Below, one piece after another: positions 6,349-10,596 of a stretch of DNA of 10,596 nucleotides. The stretch lies in contig PXDL01000402.1 of NCBI GenBank assembly GCA_003566395.1, positions 1 through 10,596 of the forward strand, read 5' to 3'. The translations under genes were made by a program, and so were the position numbers. Under the pieces are notes generated by a model. The model saw only the letters and a program-made list of their open reading frames with translations, had not been told where the DNA came from and made no database searches. How positions within the stretch are numbered: the first letter of the stretch is position 1; the number at the start of each line of letters is the position of its first letter. This stretch comes from Balneolia bacterium. GTDB taxonomy: Bacteria; Bacteroidota; Rhodothermia; Balneolales; Cyclonatronaceae.

Positions 6349-6837
6349 GCAAAACAGGGTTATGTCAGCGGGAAAAATTATTGGTGAATAAACCGGGTTA
6401 GCATACGGCCCAAAGACCACGCCCGTAATAATAGTAAACTTACTACTAAAAACCCGCCTGATCCTGATGAAACGCTCTTAATTCAAGCTGCCAATGACAT
6501 ATGCCATCAGGGGGAAATTTCTCACAGCCGGCGGTTTTAGGTTTCCTTTTGTCCGCACAAAAGGTAAGAGATGTTTATTTCGACATCGGAATTACAAGAC
6601 TACATCAACCAATGGGGTTTGATACAGGTTTACTAAAAAAGATACCGGCAAAAAAAGTCTATTCGGCACGTTCGATGGATTCGCTGGTTTTAAGCGGGCA
6701 CCAGTGCGATGAAATACAGAATTGCTTTATATCTGTTTTTAGCACAAATTATACAGACCACCGCCCGGGGATAAAGGCCGGGCTTAAGACGAACGTTTTG
6801 GGGCAATCGGCCCTGCACATCCAAGCTGGAGGTTTGT
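6349..6837. other. 489-bp region without a convincing gene, with small inverted repeats
   Basis: A 152-codon plus-strand frame (6501-6959) spans much of it. I reject it because it has no recognisable domain and its last 40 codons overlap, in another frame, a better gene with a Shine-Dalgarno. Inverted repeats are TAGTAA-AC-TTACTA (6432-6445), CCTTTTGT-CCGC-ACAAAAGG (6545-6564, perfect 8-bp stem, 4-base loop) and GCCCGG/CCGGGC (6763-6768/6778-6783). None is followed by a T-run on either strand, so they are not standard terminators. They may be operators or part of an untranslated leader for the membrane protein at 6838. Confidence 0.45.
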
Positions 6838-7122
6838 ATGATATATGCAAAGAAATGGGAATCGGTTCGGTCCAAAGGGAAAATCCTGTTTGCCATATCT
6901 CACGGCATTATTGCCGGGTTAATTGTTTTTTTGATCGTTTTGGCGTGGATGTATGCTGATGAAGGATACATTGAACCTGTGGATGTAATGTTGTGGTTCA
7001 TCGGCTGCCTGACCGGGGGTATCATACTATTCAATACCGTTATCTGGAGAATTAATGAAAGCAGGTATCAGGCAAGACGGAAAAAGAAGGATGAGAAAGG
7101 ATTCGGAAGGCGGAAAAAGTAA
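6838..7122 (+). CDS. Small two-helix membrane protein of unknown function
   Basis: The 94-residue product has a basic N-terminus (KKWESVRSKGK), a membrane helix at about 15-39, a short acidic loop (DEGYIEPVD), a second helix at about 50-70, and a strongly basic tail (RRKKKDEKGFGRRKK). The positive charges at both ends suggest both termini face the cytoplasm. The start is supported by a good ribosome binding site, GGAGG, seven bases before the ATG. I recognise no family. It is the first gene on this strand after a 489-bp gap, and 235 bp separate it from the dioxygenase gene, which seems to have its own promoter. A membrane accessory role is possible but there is no evidence for a partner. Confidence 0.7.
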   Translation: MIYAKKWESVRSKGKILFAISHGIIAGLIVFLIVLAWMYADEGYIEPVDVMLWFIGCLTGGIILFNTVIWRINESRYQARRKKKDEKGFGRRKK

Positions 7123-7227
7123 GGTGTTTCCAGGATTTTTAGCGTGATGAGTCACTCTCGGTAACACGTATAAAATACTGATTATTATTGTTATGGCAAT
7201 CTTTCTGCCGGTACCTGATCAATTTAG

Positions 7228-7239
7228 TTGTTTAAACAA
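7228..7239. promoter_or_regulatory. Perfect 12-bp palindrome TTGTTTAAACAA, possible operator
   Basis: A perfect palindrome lies about 119 bp upstream of the dioxygenase start and just upstream of a candidate -35 box (7249-7254). Short AT-rich palindromes at this position often bind TetR- or MarR-type regulators, and relatives of the downstream enzyme in Bacillus are controlled by the MarR-type repressor MhqR. The site does not look like the MhqR box I remember, and no regulator gene is in the window, so this is suggestive only. Confidence 0.3.
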
Positions 7240-7248
7240 ACGTTTTTC

Positions 7249-7277
7249 CTGACTTATGCGTTATACCGGCATAAAAT
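7249..7277 (+). promoter_or_regulatory. Candidate promoter of the dioxygenase gene with overlapping imperfect palindrome
   Basis: CTGACT (7249-7254) and TAAAAT (7272-7277) are separated by 17 bp, matching the sigma-70 consensus at 4 and 5 of 6 positions. The spacer and -10 box are overlapped by a 14-bp palindrome with one mismatch, TTATACCGGCATAA (7261-7274), a good position for a repressor. The leader would be about 75 nt, ending in the AGGA ribosome binding site (7348-7351). This rests on pattern matching alone. Confidence 0.35.
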
Positions 7278-7357
7278 AAAACCCAAATTACCTGGGAATC
7301 GGTTGACCGTACGACACAATTCAACTTTAGGCTCGCAGGTATAAAACAGGAAAAAAT

Positions 7358-8293
7358 ATGGAATCTCATGTTCACGGATTACATCACATAACGGCCATTG
7401 CCGGAAATCCCCAGGAAAATCTTGATTTCTACACCGGGGTGATGGGCCTCAGGCTCGTAAAGAAAAGCATCAATCAGGATGCGCCCGATACCTATCATCT
7501 CTTTTTTGCCGATAAGGACGGCAATCCCGGAACCGATCTTACTTTCTTCCCCTGGCCGGCTATGCAGCCCGCTGAAACCGGGGCCGGCATGGCAACGGAA
7601 GTCGTTTTTGCTATCCCGGGCGGAAGTGCAAGCTACTGGAAATCGCGTCTTGAAGAGCACGATATTGCCTTCATCGAAGAGTCCCGGTTCGGTGAACTGC
7701 ATCTCGTTTTCGAAGATCCGCACGGGCTGGGTCTTGCCCTTACCGAATCTGATGATAAACGCGATTTCTCACCCTGGGAGAAAAGCACGGTTCCCGTGGA
7801 TAAACAGCTCCGGGGAATGCACAATGTTCGGTTTCTGGTAAAGACGCTTGAATCAACCGAGCTGCTGCTTACGAAGGTGCTCGGTTTTGAGCGCATGGCC
7901 GAAGATAATGGCTGGGTGCGATATGGCGTGGAAGGCGGCACGTCCGGCAAGCTGGTTGAAGTGTATGCCGACGCAAGCCTGAGATACGGAAACTGGGGAA
8001 CGGGCGGTATTCACCATATCGCGTGGAGAGTTACCGACAGCCCCGAAGAGATGCAGGTGCGCGAACAGGTGATGCGTGCAGGATTGTCACCATCGCCGCA
8101 GATAGACCGCTTCTGGTTTAAATCGGTCTATTTCAAGGAGCCCGGCGGCGTACTGTTTGAACTGGCAACCGACGGTCCCGGCTTCGATCGGGATGAAAAA
8201 CCCGAAGAGCTGGGTAAAACGCTGATTCTTCCGCCCTGGTACGAATCAAAACGGGCAGCAATTGAAGCCGGACTCCCGAAATTGAAGCACTGA
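7358..8293 (+). CDS. Ring-cleaving dioxygenase, VOC superfamily (MhqO/PcpA-like)
   Basis: The 311-residue protein resembles MhqO/YdfO of Bacillus and PcpA-type hydroquinone dioxygenases, non-haem iron enzymes that open hydroquinone or catechol rings and help detoxify quinones. Two vicinal-oxygen-chelate modules are visible: about 5-130, starting GLHHITAIAG with a family-typical LRLVKKSINQD and YHLFFAD; and about 152-275, starting RGMHNVRFLV. The metal ligands expected from PcpA are present: H10 (LHH), H220 (GIHH) and E268 (GGVLFELATDG). The C-terminal LILPPWYESKR is also typical of MhqO. The ATG has an AGGA ribosome binding site six bases upstream. It is transcribed alone: candidate promoter and palindromes upstream (7228-7277), strong terminator downstream (8350-8390). 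The exact aromatic substrate cannot be read from the sequence. Many genomes annotate this family simply as 'glyoxalase'; I consider the dioxygenase assignment more precise. Confidence 0.85.
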   Translation: MESHVHGLHHITAIAGNPQENLDFYTGVMGLRLVKKSINQDAPDTYHLFFADKDGNPGTDLTFFPWPAMQPAETGAGMATEVVFAIPGGSASYWKSRLEEHDIAFIEESRFGELHLVFEDPHGLGLALTESDDKRDFSPWEKSTVPVDKQLRGMHNVRFLVKTLESTELLLTKVLGFERMAEDNGWVRYGVEGGTSGKLVEVYADASLRYGNWGTGGIHHIAWRVTDSPEEMQVREQVMRAGLSPSPQIDRFWFKSVYFKEPGGVLFELATDGPGFDRDEKPEELGKTLILPPWYESKRAAIEAGLPKLKH

Positions 8294-8349
8294 ACCGAAC
8301 CTGTTGCGGATACCGGGTTACTTTACCCACGCCCGCGATAAACCTTACC

Positions 8350-8390
8350 AAGGTGTGCGGCAAGAAATCTGTTGCCGTGCACCTTTTTTT
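8350..8390 (+). terminator. Strong intrinsic terminator after the dioxygenase gene
   Basis: AAGGTGTGCGGCAA (8350-8363) pairs over all 14 positions with TTGCCGTGCACCTT (8372-8385), counting two adjacent G-U wobbles, around an eight-base loop. It runs directly into seven T residues (8384-8390). It lies 57 bp after the dioxygenase stop at 8293 and 83 bp before the DUF4112 start, so it separates the two genes. Confidence 0.9.
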
Positions 8391-8472
8391 GTGAGTGATA
8401 CCCGGCTGTGATTTTGTACTTTGGGTTTGACGTTACGTCTGCACCCGAAAAATCATCACCCAGAAAAACACA

Positions 8473-8925
8473 GTGAAAAATCCCGGCCCCGAACAGCATC
8501 GCAGCACCCTGGCTCGTCTGGAGACATTCAGCTACTGGACGGACAGCAATTTCCGCATTCCCTTTACGAAGGTCAGGTTCGGGCTGAGTCCGTTGATCGG
8601 AATCATTCCTGTTATCGGTGATTTTGCCGGCCTGGTGTTGTCGTTGTACGTCCTGTATGAAGCAAGAAAGGTGAACGCTTCGGCGAGAATACAGCGCAGG
8701 ATGATACGAAACATGCTCATCGAGTTTGTCGGCGGGTTGATTCCGGTTTTGGGTGATGCGTTTGATGCCCTCTTCAAGGCCAATACGAGGAACACGGAGT
8801 TGCTGAAACGGTACCTGCATGAGCAGCTCGAAATTGAGGTCAAAAAACCATTCCCCTGGTTTACGCTGGTATGGCTCAGCGGACTCATTTTGCTTGCAAT
8901 CTGGCTTGTGAGCATATTCTATTGA
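8473..8925 (+). CDS. DUF4112 family membrane protein
   Basis: The 150-residue protein shows the conserved DUF4112 core in order: FRIPFTKVRFGLSPLIGIIP with VIGD (about 27-50), then GGLIPVLGDAFDALFKANTR and NTELL (about 87-112). The two 'IPxxGD' elements and the KANxRN box are diagnostic. Hydrophobic stretches at about 36-62 and 81-100 probably enter the membrane, and a C-terminal helix (about 129-148) is a clear membrane anchor. The biochemical role of the family is unknown. The only plausible start is the GTG at 8473: the frame is closed by a TGA at 8428-8430 with no ATG between. It lacks a good Shine-Dalgarno. An inverted repeat, GGCCAA-TG-TTGGCC, begins one base after the stop codon (8926-8939) but has no T-run. 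Confidence 0.85.
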   Translation: MKNPGPEQHRSTLARLETFSYWTDSNFRIPFTKVRFGLSPLIGIIPVIGDFAGLVLSLYVLYEARKVNASARIQRRMIRNMLIEFVGGLIPVLGDAFDALFKANTRNTELLKRYLHEQLEIEVKKPFPWFTLVWLSGLILLAIWLVSIFY

Positions 8926-8939
8926 GGCCAATGTTGGCC
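8926..8939. repeat. Inverted repeat GGCCAA-TG-TTGGCC directly after the DUF4112 stop
   Basis: Two six-base arms are separated by two bases, starting one position after the TGA. A hairpin with so tight a loop would lose one or two closing pairs, and AAAAACGG rather than a T-run follows. It may protect the 3' end of the transcript, but a standard intrinsic terminator is not shown. Confidence 0.4.
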
Positions 8940-8990
8940 GGAAAAACGGATTATTTCTGAACCTGATGGCAGCATGTTTTAGTCCGGCGA

Positions 8991-9012
8991 TTTAGCGCGG
9001 ATTCCACGGATT
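8991..9012 (+). repeat. Dispersed CGCGGATT repeat, copy 3
   Basis: TTTAGCGCGGATTCCACGGA followed by TT matches the start of copy 2 (1276-1307): both contain TTAGCGCGGATT, then two variable bases and ACGRATTT. It lies in the 198-bp gap between the DUF4112 gene and the LURP-like gene and is non-coding. Confidence 0.5.
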
Positions 9013-9051
9013 TCCGGTCAAACTCCAAGTCCCGTTTAAAAAGAAGAAACC

Positions 9052-9096
9052 GGAGGTCACTTGATGCGTAAGAAGAGCTTGCGGCACAATCTATGA
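9052..9096 (+). CDS. Possible 10-codon leader ORF in frame with the LURP-like gene
   Basis: A strong Shine-Dalgarno, GGAGG (9052-9056), is followed after seven bases by ATG at 9064, which opens MRKKSLRHNL and ends in TGA at 9094-9096. The frame is the same as that of the gene at 9124, and no other stop lies between. The next gene itself has no Shine-Dalgarno. Two readings fit: a short leader peptide whose translation loads ribosomes for reinitiation at 9124, or the true start of the gene now cut by a nonsense mutation at codon 11. The peptide itself has no recognisable motif. Confidence 0.35.
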   Translation, partial: GGHLMRKKSLRHNL

Positions 9097-9123
9097 ACAG
9101 TACAACAACAGATTTTCAACCCA

Positions 9124-9603
9124 ATGATTTACACCGTAAAATCCACAGACATATGGATGACCCGGTACGCGGTAACCGATGAGAACGGGGAAAAGCTTGG
9201 CTCAATCGAAAAAAACATGTGGCATACCAATGCTACGGTAAAAGCTGTGAATCAGCAGGCTTTTGTGAAATCGGAAAAATGGTATTCAACCCGTAAGGTG
9301 ATTGAGCAGAACGGCGAGACGGTTGGGAGTGCAGATTTCAAAACGTCCTCATTCAAACCCCGGATTGTCATTGAGTACAAAGGGCGGACGTTTCATGTAA
9401 AGGCAAAGGATCTGTGGGAGCGCACTTATTTTCTCTATTTAGATGAGCATGCGGACCAACCCATTGGAGAAATCAGAAAAAGGGGATTTTGGGATTCCTC
9501 CTACGAATCTGATATGCCCGATAACATCGACCTTTGGTTTCAGGTCGTGCTGGTTTCGCTGCTGATGACCTTCGACACGCTTAAAACAACGGTGGTTTCC
9601 TGA
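9124..9603 (+). CDS. LURP-one/tubby-like small protein (tentative)
   Basis: The 159-residue product is built of short alternating strands with repeated 'polar-G-polar' turns (DENGEKLGSIEK, EQNGETVGSADF, DEHADQPIGEIRKRG). This is the layout of tubby-C/LURP-one-related (phospholipid-scramblase-like) domains: MIYTVKSTDIWMTRYAVTD is a typical first strand pair, with YKGRTFHVKAKDLWERTYF in the middle. A hydrophobic segment at about 137-150 would be the central helix of that barrel. The family binds or scrambles lipids in some eukaryotes; its bacterial role is unknown. The ATG at 9124 lacks a Shine-Dalgarno. It is convergent with the lipoprotein gene, with 8 bp between stops. The gene is likely real; the domain assignment is by overall pattern only. 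Confidence 0.6.
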   Translation: MIYTVKSTDIWMTRYAVTDENGEKLGSIEKNMWHTNATVKAVNQQAFVKSEKWYSTRKVIEQNGETVGSADFKTSSFKPRIVIEYKGRTFHVKAKDLWERTYFLYLDEHADQPIGEIRKRGFWDSSYESDMPDNIDLWFQVVLVSLLMTFDTLKTTVVS

Positions 9604-9611
9604 ACCCGGAT

Positions 9612-10235
9612 TTATTTAACGGCAAAAAGGCCGTTGTCTTCATAAAGCCGGCCGCGTTTCAGACCTCTTTGCAGCACGAAATCATAATGAGGCTGCCACT
9701 CGGCGCGCTCGACTGAATCAACGAGGGGGTCGTCAAGAATGCCGTTTGCGCCCAGATCACGGATTGTATAAGCAACGCGATTTTTCAAGTCTCTAATGAT
9801 AAACAAATTGTAGGTTTGCTGATCGTTGATGCGCAGGGTAACGACCTCGTAGGTGAATGATTCGGTTTGATACACGAATTTTTTCTCATACGGTCGATCG
9901 CGATACTTGCCGGTATCAACCGCTTTCAGAATGCCTGCCAAATAGATACGATTGGCTTCATCGACAGACAGATCTCCCTGAATAACTTCATTGAGAAAGC
10001 CGTCCTGATTCCGGTCGCGGTACCAGAAAACGATCGTGTTTTCGTCTTTGCGAACCAGATCGTTCATGCCTGAATCATTCGGATCGGTAGTGTTGTAACC
10101 GACAATCTGGTAAGTATGACCTTCAAACTCAAAACTGAAGATGGTGTCCCGTTCCAGTTGGGCGGTTGGGGCGCAGCCGGATAGTAACAAAAGGGCACCG
10201 ATGATAAGGGCGGGAAGAGATGCGAAATGTGCCAT
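9612..10235 (-). CDS. Lipoprotein with a duplicated Ca-binding-like motif, unknown function
   Basis: The 207-residue product begins with a lipoprotein signal, MAHFASLPALIIGALLLLSG, with the lipobox cysteine at C21. The rest is periplasmic or surface-exposed. Two similar segments stand out: VFWYRDRNQDGFLNEV (about 69-84) and VAYTIRDLGANGILDDP (about 154-170). They share RD-x-x-x-[DN]G-x-L-[DN]-[DE], reminiscent of EF-hand or dockerin loops (D74, N76, D78 in the first). The first lacks the usual acidic residue at loop position 12 and the second is more degenerate, so metal binding is uncertain. I recognise no family. The gene is divergent from mnmE across 215 bp and convergent with the LURP-like gene. 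An AACGGC/GCCGTT inverted repeat (9618-9635) lies within its last codons. Confidence 0.75.
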   Translation of the reverse strand: MAHFASLPALIIGALLLLSGCAPTAQLERDTIFSFEFEGHTYQIVGYNTTDPNDSGMNDLVRKDENTIVFWYRDRNQDGFLNEVIQGDLSVDEANRIYLAGILKAVDTGKYRDRPYEKKFVYQTESFTYEVVTLRINDQQTYNLFIIRDLKNRVAYTIRDLGANGILDDPLVDSVERAEWQPHYDFVLQRGLKRGRLYEDNGLFAVK

Positions 10236-10450
10236 AATACGGCGGGTTCGTGCCTGGAATGTTGTAATAGTAATCTACGTCTTAACACGATATAGTTGCA
10301 AGTATGACCGGTTTATCCGGCAAACTTCCGATCCCAACTGTAAGCGGAATAACAGTAAAGGTTTAGGCGGAAAGGTCCGGTTGGTTAGCTTGGATTACTG
10401 CCGGAAGCGAACGGCTTTTTGAATGACAGCGGATTTGTCTACTTTTTGAT

Positions 10451-10596
10451 ATGGAGTCAAAAGAAAAAAACGGAGCATTGAATGTAACCCAGCGTGAGCC
10501 TATCGCTGCTATTGCTACGCCCTCGGGTGAAGGTGGTATAGCCGTAATCCGCATTTCAGGGAAAAATGCCATCACCCTGTTTTCGCGTATTTTTAA
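10451..10596 (+). CDS. mnmE: tRNA uridine-5-carboxymethylaminomethyl GTPase MnmE, N-terminal part (cut by window end)
   Basis: MnmE (TrmE) works with MnmG to modify the wobble uridine of several tRNAs, using GTP and a methylene-tetrahydrofolate carbon donor. The ATG at 10451 opens a frame that stays open to the end of the window. It gives 48 residues with the family-typical start EPIAAIATPSGEGGIAVIRI followed by SGKNAITLFSRIF. This is the beginning of the folate-binding N-terminal domain; the helical and G domains lie outside. About ten polar residues (MESKEKNGALNVTQ) precede the conserved part, and no Shine-Dalgarno is visible (CTTTTTGAT before the ATG). Confidence 0.92.
   Translation, partial: MESKEKNGALNVTQREPIAAIATPSGEGGIAVIRISGKNAITLFSRIF

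Noticed and set aside
6501..6959. 152-codon plus-strand open frame
   Set aside because: No recognisable domain, unusual composition, and its 3' part overlaps in another frame the membrane protein at 6838, which has a GGAGG ribosome binding site and clear helices.
4426..7273. ATACCGGCATA shared at 4426-4436 and 7263-7273
   Set aside because: Shared 11-mers are expected by chance in a window of this size, and the surrounding bases do not match, so a common regulator site is not supported.
8323..8931. 202-codon minus-strand open frame
   Set aside because: It is antisense to the DUF4112 gene, spans its terminator region and shows no domain.

Overview
The window is bacterial chromosome of moderate GC. 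Genes are spaced apart, lie on both strands, and mostly lack a strong Shine-Dalgarno sequence. Two lipoproteins, a fibronectin type III surface protein, a DUF2207 membrane protein and the general style suggest a Bacteroidota/Rhodothermota/Balneolota-type organism. This is an inference from protein style; no rRNA or clear taxonomic marker is present.

Layout. 1-800: C-terminal end of a fibronectin type III repeat protein (+). 801-1524: non-coding stretch holding a REPIN-like pair of inverted REP hairpins (881-1234), bracketed by two degenerate copies of a GCGGATTATC-type dispersed repeat. 1525-2406: endonuclease IV (nfo, +), ending 6 bp from the stop of a convergent DUF2207 membrane protein (2413-4332, -). 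4333-5280: decayed region with a heptamer tandem repeat, the first codons of a class IV (CYTH) adenylate cyclase, and an internally deleted IS1634-family element bounded by 13-bp inverted repeats. 5281-6348: large orphan lipoprotein (-). 6349-6837: no convincing gene. 6838-7122: small two-helix membrane protein (+). 7358-8293: MhqO/PcpA-type ring-cleaving dioxygenase of the VOC superfamily (+), with a promoter/operator candidate upstream and a strong intrinsic terminator downstream. 8473-8925: DUF4112 membrane protein (+). 9124-9603: LURP-one/tubby-like small protein (+), preceded by an in-frame 10-codon ORF with a strong ribosome binding site. 9612-10235: lipoprotein with a duplicated D-x-N-x-DG-like motif (-). 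10451 to the end: first 48 codons of mnmE (+).

How the genes work together: apart from housekeeping functions (DNA repair by Nfo, tRNA wobble modification by MnmE) and a probable quinone/aromatic detoxification enzyme, the neighbours do not form an obvious operon or pathway. I found no CRISPR array, toxin-antitoxin pair, phage module or biosynthetic cluster, and I do not claim a new defence or biosynthetic system. The most interesting material is non-coding: the disrupted cyclase/IS remnant, the REPIN-like element, the heptamer repeat, and the in-frame stop at 9094.
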